64,000 nt of DNA from Takakia lepidozioides (GCA_030704615.1 CM060733.1:24304001-24368000), one strand, 5' to 3'. Shown: positions 1-10,226, numbered from the stretch's first letter. Program-made: numbers and translations. Notes: generated from the letters alone by a model not told the origin.

Positions 1-1
1 T

Positions 2-706
2 AAGACGGGAGATTTGGTTCTATGGTTGCAGAAAAAGGGAAAGATTAAAGCTTCTAAGCTTAAATCACCATGGAAAGGACCTTATGTCATACAAAAGATG
101 TATGATAACAACACCGCCATGTTACAAACCATTAACAAAGAAATGCTGGGAAGAGTCAATGCCAATAAGTTGAAGGGGTACAGTGGTATCCATGACAAAC
201 CATTGCAGCATGATTTGCATGTTGAAACGCAAGAGCAGTCACGGGCTGCACCAGTGTTACGAACGGAGTATGGAGCACTTGTCGCTAGGCCGAGCATATA
301 TGACCAGGGCGGGCAAAACAAGCGTGACACAGCCTATCACAGCCCATCAAGGCAAACCACAGCCTATCACAGCCAATCACAACGTGACACAGCCTATCAC
401 AGCCCAGCACGGCGCAACACAGCCTATCACAACCTACCACAGCGTGTCACAGCCTATCACAGCTTACCACAGTGCATCACAGCCTATCACATCGTACCAC
501 AGTATGACACAGCCTGTCACAGCTCAACACAGCCTACTAGGGTTACACGATCCATAGAATCAGTGACAGGTGGACGCATAATAACTTCAGGAAAATGGCT
601 GACGGAAGAAAAGACGGAAACCAGTTTAAAAATAGACACGTGGAAGTCAGGGCGCGACACACAGCTGAGAAGGAAGTGCAAGAACATGTGTCATAAAGAA
701 AGATGA
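2..706 (+). CDS. Gypsy integrase carboxyl end (partial) with decapeptide repeat tail
   Basis: The frame is open from the window edge, so the true start lies upstream. The beginning reads K-T-G-D-L-V-L-W, followed by a lysine-rich stretch and the motif SPWKGPYVI. This is the GPY/F module found at the carboxyl end of Gypsy integrases, which contributes to DNA binding and multimerisation. After about residue 95 the protein becomes seven tandem ten-residue units built around TAYHS, followed by a basic tail ending at a TGA at 704-706. The repeat tail is not part of the usual integrase fold and looks like a minisatellite that expanded in frame. Assignment of the module is firm; function of the tail is unknown. 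Confidence 0.8.
   Translation, partial: KTGDLVLWLQKKGKIKASKLKSPWKGPYVIQKMYDNNTAMLQTINKEMLGRVNANKLKGYSGIHDKPLQHDLHVETQEQSRAAPVLRTEYGALVARPSIYDQGGQNKRDTAYHSPSRQTTAYHSQSQRDTAYHSPARRNTAYHNLPQRVTAYHSLPQCITAYHIVPQYDTACHSSTQPTRVTRSIESVTGGRIITSGKWLTEEKTETSLKIDTWKSGRDTQLRRKCKNMCHKER
326..535 (+). repeat. 30-bp in-frame minisatellite (7 copies)
   Basis: The unit contains CACAGCCTATCACAG and repeats every 30 bp. Each copy encodes a decapeptide of the form x-TAYHS-x4; the last copy reads TACHS. The same CACAG/GTCACAG vocabulary recurs at 4869-5140 in the presumed 3' LTR. Confidence 0.9.
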
Positions 707-727
707 CAAGAACGGCCGTCAAAAGGG

Positions 728-2521
728 ATGAAAGGCGGGCCCATTAATGGATACGGAAAAAGGGGAACGGAACGAACGGCAAGTACAGAAAAGCGAAATT
801 CTTGTCACATGTGTGATCCTAGTGGACTATCCAGCAAGGAAAGTCCACTAAAGAAAATGAAATCTAAAATCACGTCACATCGGTTACAACCAATAGAAAG
901 CCAGAGAAAGGATCAAGAAATTGGAGGGAAATTAAGCGCAAGAGGCGGCGTCGTTCTGAGTAACGGGCGTCTCGACGGGACAGACCATCAATGCTATAGC
1001 TTGGAAACTATGGAGGAACTAACAGACTATAGGCTCGCAATATTACTTACGCAGTGGCATAGACACGAAAGAACAGAGCGGAGCTTTTATCTTGAGCGAT
1101 GCTTGCAAGCCTCGCAGGCTTACAAGAAATTACCCATAGCTTTTTGTGGCAACCATACGTTTATGCTTTGCGCACTACAGGCATTTTTGCAGTTGTTACA
1201 GCCAAAACATTTCTGTGGGTCTAAAATGAAGAGAGTGAGAGGAATGGAGGAAATCAGGGTGAAGAGCACCACAATTCTGCAGAAACAAACGATTGCTACC
1301 CCACAGGCGATACAGATACTGAAGGAGCTGAGATTGCAAGGATTGCAAAGCATAGATTGGACATTACACCATAGACAGTACATGTTACAATTTTTGCAGA
1401 ACTTTGAGCCAAGGACAAGAACAACAACGGTGAAGGGAGTTGAATTAGTAATTACTCCCCTATACCTCCAGCAATTGTTTCGATTGCCAGCAGGTCAGGT
1501 GCATGTGGAGGAGCACAGGGCAAGACTGCAAATAGGGGACTTATTCCAAGAAGGGAGTTTCTTTAAAACTCAGGGTTATGCTTGTACCAAGGCCATGTAC
1601 CCAGGGCTAAAGGAGGTAGGCCAGGTGTTGAACGTTATGATTTCCATGAAACAGAACCAACAGTATTTGAGCAGATCCTTCACGGAGGAAATACTCAAAG
1701 CTTTGAAAGGACAAGAGGTAGAATGGGCGGACATAATGTACAACACACTGGTAGAGGAGATGAAAAGATTACAAGGTACTACCGCAAAGTCTCATATCAT
1801 AGTGTCTGGCCCAATCATTGCTCAAATAATTCTTGATTCTGGCATACTTGATGCGCAAGAAAGAAAGGAGATGGGAGTGTTTGAGCCAGAAACCACTGCA
1901 ATGGAAGAGCAAGGCTCTTCACACAGTGAGGGTGGACTAGCAGGGCAACCCGAGACTAAGAGGCAGAGACAGGGAAAGACTGTAGTGGCGGATCCACTGG
2001 CTTCACGGATTCCGCATGATAATGTTTCCCAAGCTCATGTGCAAGAAGGGGCACAGCAGCACAGAGAACTGCTATTACTGGAAGCAGGACCTTCAGAAAG
2101 GGAAGAGGAAGTTACTTCAGCATCACAGCCATCACAGCCAGCTGATCGGCTTGTCACAAGGTTACCACAAGTTGCCCATGAAGTGCCACCAGAAATAATT
2201 GATTTGGAAAAAGAAGGGTTAGATATTCCAACTATAGAACAGATAGTGGCAGAAATTGAGAAGGGGGACCTTCTCTATGAATATTCTGGTCTGGTCAAGG
2301 ACACAGAGATTCCAGAGGTGCAACAGTTGCCCAAGGGAAATCCTGAGGTGCATATAATACACACACCTGTGTCGGAGGTACCACAGGCAGAAGGTCATGA
2401 CACTGCAGCACCGGTGATAGATGAAGTGGTTCAGGAAGAAAATCAGGTGGGACAATGGCCTGAGTGGTTCGTGAGACATCACACTGTTGAGGAACATGAG
2501 GAAGCAGCAACCTCACCATGA
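728..2521 (+). CDS. Accessory protein of the Gypsy element (597 aa, unassigned)
   Basis: A 597-residue frame begins 22 bp after the integrase stop. It has a basic amino end (residues 1-75), a leucine/glutamine-rich helical middle (about 100-370) and an acidic, proline-rich end. The segment near residues 235-380, with a VKGVELVITPLYLQQLF core and later WADIMYNTLVEEMK, has the layout of the plant transposon-associated domain found in extra frames of some plant Gypsy elements. I infer that resemblance from pattern only. The frame stops at 2519-2521 while the reading sense continues one frame over, so it may be the first part of a longer broken polyprotein. No catalytic motif is visible. Confidence 0.55.
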   Translation: MKGGPINGYGKRGTERTASTEKRNSCHMCDPSGLSSKESPLKKMKSKITSHRLQPIESQRKDQEIGGKLSARGGVVLSNGRLDGTDHQCYSLETMEELTDYRLAILLTQWHRHERTERSFYLERCLQASQAYKKLPIAFCGNHTFMLCALQAFLQLLQPKHFCGSKMKRVRGMEEIRVKSTTILQKQTIATPQAIQILKELRLQGLQSIDWTLHHRQYMLQFLQNFEPRTRTTTVKGVELVITPLYLQQLFRLPAGQVHVEEHRARLQIGDLFQEGSFFKTQGYACTKAMYPGLKEVGQVLNVMISMKQNQQYLSRSFTEEILKALKGQEVEWADIMYNTLVEEMKRLQGTTAKSHIIVSGPIIAQIILDSGILDAQERKEMGVFEPETTAMEEQGSSHSEGGLAGQPETKRQRQGKTVVADPLASRIPHDNVSQAHVQEGAQQHRELLLLEAGPSEREEEVTSASQPSQPADRLVTRLPQVAHEVPPEIIDLEKEGLDIPTIEQIVAEIEKGDLLYEYSGLVKDTEIPEVQQLPKGNPEVHIIHTPVSEVPQAEGHDTAAPVIDEVVQEENQVGQWPEWFVRHHTVEEHEEAATSP

Positions 2522-3797
2522 TGACCCTCAACAGGCAATGCTGATGAGTTCCATAGGCAGGACACTTAATTTGTTGGGGACTTATGTCAAATCCCATGTT
2601 CCAACTACCCAATTGACAGCCTTGAGAGAGGAACTCAGGAAGGAGTTTGAGGGTCGACTAGCCACTGAGTGTGCAAACAAGGTCGATGAAGAGGTCACTC
2701 TAAAGATGCAGTAGGACTTGGAAAATACAGAAGCGGCTTTGCAATTGGCCAAGGAACAATTGATTGAGGCAGGCCTCGTGCAAGACCAGTTGCACGAAGC
2801 ACATAAGCAACAGCTATACCAAATGCAGGTGCAACATGAAAGCAAGTTGCAAGAAGTGAATGCACTACATACGGAGTTGCAGACAGTGCATGACAGGATG
2901 GCGATACAATGTGCTACATTCACAATTATGCTTGACCAATCTACAATAGAAATAAACAGTCAAGCGGAAAAAAATATGAAGGCAGAAGCAGAGAATGTTG
3001 AGCAAATGAAACTCATTGTCGACATGAAGAATACAATCTGTCGCAATGAGGATACTTTCAAGCAATACAGGCAGGTTGAAGCTGACCAAGAGAGGCACAT
3101 CCTGGAGTTGCAACAAACGGTCATGGCCAATAGAAATGAACTCTCTGTGGCTAACAAAGCTTGGAAGGAAGCCAATAATCTGGCTGCTGCCTATGCGAAT
3201 TTGGTTGAACCTCATGCGAAGCGCATGGAGGTTTTACAACAGCAGTTAGAAGTGTACAAACTCAAAGAGGAGCACACTCTCAGGGGAACCACAAGCAACT
3301 TGGTGGATAATAGCCTTATGCAGGTCTGGTTAGCACAAGGGCCAGTGGAGGGCAAAGCACCACGAAAGCTCACCCAAAGCGAGATGAATGAGCTCAGACT
3401 GCAAGTGCAGAACATTGCCACAACTACTATAGACAATGTCTATAGTAGAATAGCATAGTTACAGGAGGATGTAGATGGACTGCAGACTCAAGTGGAGGAT
3501 CTCACTTCAAATATCGACAAAAGAGTCTATATTCCTCAGGAACAGCTAATGGCTTCTTATTTACAAGCCAGAACTTTGGCTTTTCAGTCTTCACAGGAGG
3601 TTCAGAAAATGCCAATGATACAAGAGCCAGTACCACCAACACCACAACAAGTCACTGTACCAGTAGCTGAACCTGTTGTTACTACAACCACACCGCAGCC
3701 ACCACAGCCTGAGGTATGGGGCAATGCTGCTTTTAACCCACCTAAAACTCCAGCACCAAATTCCCATCATGTTGGATTTGGGTTGGAAAGAATTTAG
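2487..3797 (+). pseudogene. Coiled-coil accessory region with two in-frame TAG codons
   Basis: One reading frame runs through this stretch and is interrupted only by TAG at 2712-2714 and TAG at 3456-3458. Between the stops (2718-3455) the protein is rich in Glu, Gln, Leu and Lys with heptad spacing, and looks like a long coiled coil. The last part (3492-3797) is proline/threonine-rich and ends at TAG 3795-3797, where the sense appears to continue in the next frame. I read it as the middle of a decayed protein joined to the frames at 728 and 3676. Two separate short proteins, or TAG readthrough, cannot be excluded. Confidence 0.5.
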
Positions 3798-4704
3798 TCC
3801 TCCGCAGTCATTCGCACATTACTACCAAATCATGCGCATTTGGCTGCCGGTGGCAACTAAGACTAAAGTTCTTCCGAACAATCGACCAATTGAGGATCAT
3901 CACTTTGCACAGTACTGGCACGAAGCAGGTACCATGTTGAGGGAATTAATTGCTTTCCAAGTTGTACATGGATTCATTTATACCAAGACCAAGGAGGTAG
4001 CAAGTATTGTCATGGGATGCGGGTTATACTACGCTGCTTGTTTTCTGGTACGTTATCACATTGAGCAACACAAGATGCAAACGCGCTTTCTGAGTTATTC
4101 CAGTGGGGATCATTGGGTCTTACCTTCAGTGCCACCTCATATGTACCTATATGAGGCAAAAGTTATGATACAAAAGGATTCTCAAATTCGTTCATGGTTT
4201 CAAGCGGCCTGGAACAATTTGTCAACACAGAAATTCGACATTGATGATATTTTCTATAAGGGACATGTGGCATGGAAATACTTGCACGCTGCACAAGTAA
4301 TTGGTACCCCACTCACCTGGACAGCCAAGGAGCTCAGTGTCTACACCAATTTTGCTGTTCAGCGGTTACAGCAAGTTGTAAAATATAAACTTCCAGACAT
4401 GGTAGGACAACATTGTATGCCCCAGAGGATTCCACAAAAAGTTCGAAAATTAAAACACCTGAGAGGCGATGAGGATTCTGATACAATTGTTTCTTCAGCG
4501 GATTCTTTTGACATGGGAGAAGACTATGCAATTCAGATGGCAGAGAAGAAGCGACGGGGGTCTCCTATGCCTGAAAGGTTACCTCGATATCAACCTCCAG
4601 AGGGCCTCACTTATCCAGGAAGTGTTCAAACATCTCCGTCACCCAGTAACAGACCTCGGGCTCGTACTCACAAAGGTTTTCTAATCGCAATCAGTAAACC
4701 GTGA
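3676..4704 (+). CDS. Third accessory frame of the Gypsy element (unassigned)
   Basis: The frame is 342 residues long. The first 35 or so overlap the better proline-rich frame of the coiled-coil region, so the meaningful part probably begins near 3780. It is rich in aromatic residues (WLPVATKTKVLP, HWVLPSVPPHMYLYEAK, KGHVAWKYLHAA) and ends with a Ser/Pro/Arg-rich tail carrying an acidic SSADSFDMGED patch. I recognise no family. The stop lies just before the polypurine tract, so this is the last coding segment of the element. Together the three frames would make one protein of about 1,300 residues broken by two frame changes and two stops. Confidence 0.5.
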   Translation: MLLQPHRSHHSLRYGAMLLLTHLKLQHQIPIMLDLGWKEFSPPQSFAHYYQIMRIWLPVATKTKVLPNNRPIEDHHFAQYWHEAGTMLRELIAFQVVHGFIYTKTKEVASIVMGCGLYYAACFLVRYHIEQHKMQTRFLSYSSGDHWVLPSVPPHMYLYEAKVMIQKDSQIRSWFQAAWNNLSTQKFDIDDIFYKGHVAWKYLHAAQVIGTPLTWTAKELSVYTNFAVQRLQQVVKYKLPDMVGQHCMPQRIPQKVRKLKHLRGDEDSDTIVSSADSFDMGEDYAIQMAEKKRRGSPMPERLPRYQPPEGLTYPGSVQTSPSPSNRPRARTHKGFLIAISKP

Positions 4705-4718
4705 GGACACGGCTTTTT

Positions 4719-4732
4719 GAGAGGGGAAGGGG
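4719..4732 (+). other. Polypurine tract
   Basis: The purine run GAGAGGGGAAGGGG, followed by TAA, lies directly before TGTTAGAGGACTG. This is the expected plus-strand priming site next to a 3' LTR. Confidence 0.75.
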
Positions 4733-4735
4733 TAA

Positions 4736-5812
4736 TGTTAGAGGACTGTCTGGGACTTAGACACTTATACGGGATCTGCAGGGTACCCTTAATTTTTGCA
4801 CAGACTGAGACCAACAGGAGCCTTAGGGGTGACAGCAGCGCACTGTAGAGGAGGGTTACACAAGCAGTCATAGCCAACACAGCCGACACAGCCCGTCACA
4901 GTCGTCACAGCCGACACAGCCAACACAACCCGTCACAGTCGTCACAGCAGACACAGCCACACAGCCAAACACAGTCGCACAGCCAGTCACAGCCCGTCAC
5001 AGTCGTCACAGCCGACACAGCCGACACAACCCGTCACAGTCGTCACAGCAGACACAGCCACACAGCCAAACACAGTCGCACAGCCAGTCACAGCCCGTCA
5101 CAGTTTCACACAGCCAGTCACAGCTTGACACAGCTGTCACGACCATAGGGAACGGAGAGCAGGACAGGGAACGACTGTGGGGAACAACACTTGCAAATGG
5201 AACATGTTAGTTCACGGACGACGGTTAGTGAGGGAAACGGTTAGAGCCACGGGTAGGAAGATGAAGGGAGAAGCAGGGATTTTGGAGGGGAGGATGATTA
5301 TTCTGGGGGGTTCTTGGTTATGCATAAGAGGGGATCGGGCGGAGAGCAAGAACGGAAAGCACGGTGAAGGAGGAAAGATGATTAATAGATGCTTGTTATA
5401 TGCAAAGCTGTAGTGATATTGTAGACCAGATTAGAGACACAATGGCTTCGACCTGATACCTGATAAATCATAATCTGATACTTATACGATACAATCACAC
5501 TGTGTAGAGAGATCTGAATGAAGCTGTGGAATGAATTGATGAGTTGATGGAATCCGATAGATTGATGAAGCAAACTGATACTTAATTATCAATGGTAAGG
5601 TAGCTAACATGAATGCGGAAAGGGAAACAAATAAGAAACACCCCCATGATACACTAGCTGTAGGTCATGACTGATTGTTCTGCGCGGGCTGAGTACTTAG
5701 AGATTTCCAACTCTTCTATCTTGGAGTTTCCGCCTTGGATAGCGAAGGGATGGGTGAGTAAAAGCTGCGCGACAAGTATCTACATATTGCGTAGCCGGTT
5801 GACCTAAGTACA
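4736..5812 (+). repeat. Probable 3' LTR
   Basis: It begins TGTTAG right after the polypurine tract and can be closed at a TACA at 5809-5812, giving about 1.08 kb with TGT...ACA ends. The partner LTR is outside the window, so the 3' boundary is inferred from the terminal dinucleotide and the change into poly-T. It contains the CACAG minisatellite. Confidence 0.5.
4869..5140 (+). repeat. CACAG-rich minisatellite with a higher-order unit
   Basis: Short units such as CGTCACAGTCGTCACAG and CCGACACAGCC alternate. A composite unit of about 100 bp (starting ACACAACCCGTCACAG) occurs twice in a row, near 4923 and 5025. The vocabulary matches the in-frame repeat at 326-535. Confidence 0.85.
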
Positions 5813-7551
5813 TTTTTTTATGGCTGGGTTGGCCATAATGGGTGACATCCAACACCTATGTGGCTTTGAACCCACGACCACTTCTCAGGTGGCCTTGTGC
5901 ATTAACTAGGCCCTCTGTTGCATGCTAAGGCAACATGCGCAAAGAGAGATGATTTTGACAATGGTCGGCGTAATTAAAGAGCCGCTTCGCCTTGCGGCTA
6001 CTGTTCATTTTCGGGGTGAGCCACTTGAAAATTGATATATATAAGTATTGACTTACTTTTTTTCAACATCATTTCTCAACGACCTTTCAAGAAATCGGAT
6101 CTGTGCAAGTTTATAGGTTGTCTAATGATCATAACCAATGTTAGGCATATATAGCTATCAATATATGGCACGATATCTACTCGGATATCAAGGTATCCGG
6201 AATTGTAACTGGTGATGTTCAGAAATCGGGTTAGATGATTAACTGGCGGAAATGAAAATGTAGAAAAAAAATTTATACCGTTATACCCGACCAATATACT
6301 CACAAATTAGATTCATAGAGGACCTGGTCCTCCATGTGGCAAAGGCCTATGAGGCCCCTCATTAGTGGAGTCCCATTGGCTAAGGAGGCTTGTCATGAGG
6401 AGAGACCCTAAGGTGAAACTCCCTACCTGCAAGCAATTCGTGGCTGAGCACATCCTAACATGCTAGCTAAGACCAAGCTTTTTCAATTTCTCCAGTGTAA
6501 TTGGTATTAGAAGCTGAAGATGAAGCATTAGATATTCAAGGAGCTGGGTGGCATAGTATGCACCTTATCATTTGGGTGGCAATGACATCTATTTTGACCC
6601 CAACATGTGTTGATAATTAAGTAGAACCCCCAAATGAATCAGCTGATCATGCGATGGAAAGGCGCCCAAGATTGTGCATTGTCCTCAATCTTCGAAAGCA
6701 ACACTCTCCTTATGGCCTTTTCCTCCACCTGGTGCACCTCGTCCGGGCTGTCTGCAGGTTCTTGATGGGATCATGCGTGGGACGCAGCTGTGGCATCAAG
6801 GGACTCAGTTGTCACTCATGTTTTACCCCCCCATCATAAAGGGATGATCGCTCAAAATTAGAAATGCTCAAGCCCTCCATGGAAAAACGCAGTTGAAAAC
6901 AAGCAGGGCAAATCAAGCCCTCGCATTAATGCTCAAACGAGGTCGACTAGTTTAGACATCTTTCGTTTTACCAAATCCTTTTCCAGTCAATATATATGTT
7001 TAAAAGATGCTTGACAATGTCGCAAATTTGTTAGGACGGTAATAATTATCAACTTATATATATAGATACAACTATCAAAATTCGGTGGTCGTATATATGT
7101 ATGTATTATAGAAATATGTGGGACCACTAGAATTTATCTCAAATCTGAATCCCAATTGTATTTGTGCTGAATTAATGGTGAAACAATTTTTGTGGACTTC
7201 ACTATTGATTAAAGGTATGTCCAACACATTGTTGTACTTTTGGATATTTAATACTAATCATTGTTTAAATATGTTTCAACATCTTATAATGAAGCACTGC
7301 TACGATGTTTGATACAACGGTTAATGCTGAATATATACAGGAAAGGTGGACGCGTTGCCGAAGCAAGCGTAACTTATGGTGTCACTTGACCCCATAGGGC
7401 TACTGCCTTCCGGTAGGAAGGTGGACACCGTAAGACACTAATATATACAGACAACAATGTTTGGTATTCTGAATCAACACTCAAAAGCAAAGCAAAATTT
7501 GTTTTAGCACTGATTCCGCACAAAGACATCTAGGGTCCAAATTGAAATTTG
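5813..7551. other. No gene seen; AT-rich intergenic DNA
   Basis: Only short frames without codon structure occur. A short hairpin (AGCCGC ... GCGGCT) sits near 5983-6001. I see no gene, tRNA or clear element boundary here. Confidence 0.5.
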
Positions 7552-7910
7552 AGACGGTCGGCGGTTGCATGTATTGCTTTTAGTTTTAATTTTGTGCGAC
7601 CGCTAAATTCCGCAGGTCGTAGTAACTTAGGAATAAAAAATAAAAATAAAAAATACATGTGCGACCACTAGAATTTTGACGGTCTGATGAGTGTTTTTTA
7701 AAAATTGCTACGAATGCAATTCTGATGATCGAATGTAAATTTTTCTTTTCAAATTGGTGTGACTACTAGAATTCAACAGAATATTTTAGGAAAAATAAAA
7801 TGTGACCGCCAAAAAGCTGTGCAAAATTGGGGCGACCGCCAAATCTTGTGGTCGCATGTAATTTTTTTATTTCTTAAATTGAAGCGACCGTCAGAATTCT
7901 AGTGATCGTA
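7552..7910. repeat. Palindrome array E (about 7 degenerate units)
   Basis: Imperfect palindromes with a GCGACCGCC-like half-site, an AT-rich core and the inverted half-site occur near 7593-7620, 7660-7685, 7757-7780, 7832-7856 and 7884-7910. A lone half-site lies at 7552-7570. Spacers are AT-rich. This is the most decayed member of the family seen again at 53-64 kb. Confidence 0.6.
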
Positions 7911-7961
7911 GCAAATTTAGTAATAAAAAGATTACATGGGTTAACGGCAGTTTTGGACGTG

Positions 7962-8667
7962 ACTACCGTAGGTTCATAGCAAATTAGGCACCCTAGTGCC
8001 TAATAATTATTAAATTTAGAATATTCTTTTTAGGCACTTTAAAAAATGATTTATATAAATTAGACACTTTTCATCCATAATTTTTTATGTTAGGCACCTT
8101 TCATCACTTGGAACTTCTCCTTCCATCCCCAAAGGTCTCACAAACCCTCTCTTTTTCCCCAAGACAAACCCTAAAAGAAAGTCTTTTCTAATGGAGATGG
8201 CGTCCGAACCTTTGTTTAGAGCCACAACTCCTTAAGTGGAAGTGGAAAGGACTCTTAGTTGCTCGGAGGTACCAGATTTCTATCTTGATGTTGAGGTGGT
8301 GGAGAGCATGAGTCGCTGCCTTGAAAATTTGCACATTGAAGACTCAGATGTACCTGAGTTGAATGGGGATGAAGACTTCAATGATGAGCATATGCAGGAT
8401 GTTCGAGATTCATTGGAAGGTCCTTTGGAGGTTGTATGGACCTAGGGAGTTGGCCTATAATTTTTGAACATTTATGGAGGGCATTTATTTTTTGTTTTCA
8501 ATATAAATATATATAGTAGGAGTTTTTTAGACAATTTTACTGAATTAGGCACTTTCATATTATCTTTCCAACCTTTTAAGCATAAATCTTGAAAAATCAC
8601 ATATTTGCTTAGGCATTTAATTTTTTTTTAAAAATTTGTGCCTAATCTGCTATGAACCTACGGTAGT
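7962..8667. mobile_element. Non-autonomous DNA transposon with 30-bp terminal inverted repeats
   Basis: The left end (7962-7991, starting ACTACCGTAGGTTCATAGC) and the right end (8638-8667, ending GAACCTACGGTAGT) are inverted repeats with one mismatch over 30 bp. Copies of TTAGGCAC in both orientations cluster just inside both ends, a subterminal pattern known from CACTA elements. The right end plus one base reads CACTACCG on the other strand, which fits CACTA. I find no clean target duplication, so the superfamily remains tentative. It contains a small coding relic. Confidence 0.75.
8191..8445 (+). pseudogene. Short acidic coding relic inside the inverted-repeat element
   Basis: An ATG at 8191 begins MEMASEPLFRATTP, then a TAA at 8233-8235. 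The same frame continues for 69 residues of acidic sequence (LHIEDSDVPELNGDEDF) to a TAG at 8443-8445. An acidic amino end after a CAAACCCTAAAAG leader is the sort of start seen in FAR1/MULE-type proteins. No diagnostic domain is left, so this is only a suggestion. Confidence 0.4.
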
Positions 8668-9141
8668 GTTATACATGTATGTGCCAATTGACCTGGGTAT
8701 GTGTCCGGGTCTGAGTAAAGGTATCAAAAGACCAACCAGTTGGGGGTGTCATTGAGCAAACATTCGGTTATCTGTATAACTTAGGGTTTGGGAAAAATGA
8801 CATAACCACCTGACAAACATACCAGTCGCAGTATGTCAGCTGGCGAAATTATGATTGAGACCAGTACTCAGGGGCGAGCAGTTGAAGATAGCAGGGGTAG
8901 ACATTATGACGTTAGGGCGTCCGCACCCCATGACGGTGAAGTTAAGAGAGGGGATGGGTATGAGGGATATTCTAACCGGTATCTCTCAAGAAATAGATTA
9001 ATATAACCTAGACACATCTATGGGCGTATATTGTGTTTTGTATTGTGAAATAAATCCTTAGGTGTACGACATTTCGAACATTCTTTCAATGGAAGAGGTC
9101 CGTCCGAGAGATATTGGACCAGCGTCAATAACAGTGACAAT
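8668..9141. other. Unassigned; possibly old LTR sequence
   Basis: The stretch holds an AATAAA-like signal near 9050 and CG-containing unique sequence that resembles LTR DNA, without a paired copy or clear ends. No gene is visible. Confidence 0.3.
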
Positions 9142-9590
9142 CCAAATAAAGTTTGCCTAAGGATTTCTCAGGCGAAACTCAAATTGCAATGTTTCAAAAA
9201 CAACTATGTTGATGTAAGCTCACCCAAATAAAGTCCGTCTACGAGAGGTTTCTCAGACAAAACTCAAATATGCACAGTTTCGATTCTCGAAAGCGACAAT
9301 GAAACCATGTTGTGTTACGTCCATTTAGATAAGGTCCGTGCATGCATGTAAGGTTTATTAGGCGAAACTTAAAAAGTGCAGAGTTTCAAAAGTGAAAATA
9401 AAACCATGTCGTGTTTAGCACACCCAAATAAAGTCCTTCCACGCAGGGTTTCTTAGGCGAATGTAAAAAAAATGCAAAGTTTCGAAAGCAAAAATAAAAC
9501 CATGTCGAGTTAAGCCCACTTAAATATAGGCTGTAGGCTGTCTACATGGAGTTTCTTAGGCGAACGTCAATGCAATTGCTAGAGCTATAA
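9142..9590. repeat. Tandem repeat, about 5 copies of 81-102 bp
   Basis: Units start at about 9142, 9223, 9321, 9423 and 9514 with CCCAAATAAAGTCC-like sequence. Each continues through GGTTTCTCAGGCGAAACTC and AGTTTCGAAAGC to AAACCATGTCGTGTT. Copies diverge by substitutions and small indels. Noncoding. Confidence 0.85.
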
Positions 9591-10048
9591 ACAAAAATCC
9601 ACAACCAAAAGTTATGTATGCGAATATCAACAAAAATCTGAAAAGAATCTATAACCCTTATTTTGGCGGTGCTTCTCTTCCCGTTTGCGCTAGCATGTTA
9701 TCTGGTCTCACCACCCTCTCTCGTGCCTATCATTTAAAGGGTTTGCTATCTCATGAGCAGAAAAGGCGTGAGCACATTATGAGAATAATCCCCGTCTAGT
9801 ATAAGGGTAAGGCCCCGTGGGCTGCACCTGCCAGTTTAGGAAGTCAATTAGGTTAGCTAATTGGCGTTAGCGGCATGGCCATGGCCGCACCTGCCGATTA
9901 GGAAGCCAGCTTTCTAACCGGTGATTAATTGCCGTTAAAAGCTACAATGGGGAGAGGCCGAGATTTAACACCTCCTCTATGGAGGTATTAGACATCGGTC
10001 TGCGATTAAATATTGCGCAGCGGAGCTCCTGCCATTGTGTTCTGAACT
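9591..10048. other. No gene seen
   Basis: A 61-codon frame at 9614-9799 has no recognisable features. The rest is unique-looking sequence with no open frame of note. Confidence 0.4.
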
Positions 10049-10226
10049 CGTTCTATCATCATAGATCTCCAAAGCCTCATGACCATACCCCTGTTGGGCA
10101 TATCATGCAATCATTGCATTCAACAAGACAACATTTCGTTGCTCCAAACTGTCAAACACTTGCCGTGCATCCTTTATGCTCTTGCATTTGGGATACATTG
10201 CAACAAGGGCGGTGTTCAAAATGATA
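10049..10226 (-). pseudogene. PPR gene fragment (about one and a half repeats)
   Basis: On the minus strand this translates as a PPR segment: NTALVAMYPKCKSIKDARQV, then FDSLEQRNVVLLNAMIA, a stop where Gly is expected, then YAQQGYGHEALEIYDD. It matches the repeats of the PPR genes at 27.5 and 44 kb at both DNA and protein level. Sequence on either side is not PPR-like, so this is an isolated duplicated fragment. It cannot be functional. Confidence 0.85.

Larger units (their letters stand above)
1..5812 (+). mobile_element. Ty3/Gypsy LTR retrotransposon, 3' portion
   Basis: The order is integrase carboxyl end, a long extra coding region, polypurine tract, and a TG...CA-bounded terminal region. 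That order is the 3' half of a Gypsy element; the 5' LTR, gag, protease and reverse transcriptase lie off the window. Extra reading frames between integrase and the 3' LTR are known in some plant Gypsy lineages such as Athila and Tat. The extra region here contains stop codons and frame changes, so this copy looks inactive. The lineage is inferred, because no reverse transcriptase is visible to classify it. Confidence 0.8.

Noticed and set aside
5850-5915. tRNA-like B box (GCTTTGAACCC) suggesting a tRNA or SINE
   Set aside because: No A box at the right distance and no cloverleaf could be drawn; a SINE tail is also missing.
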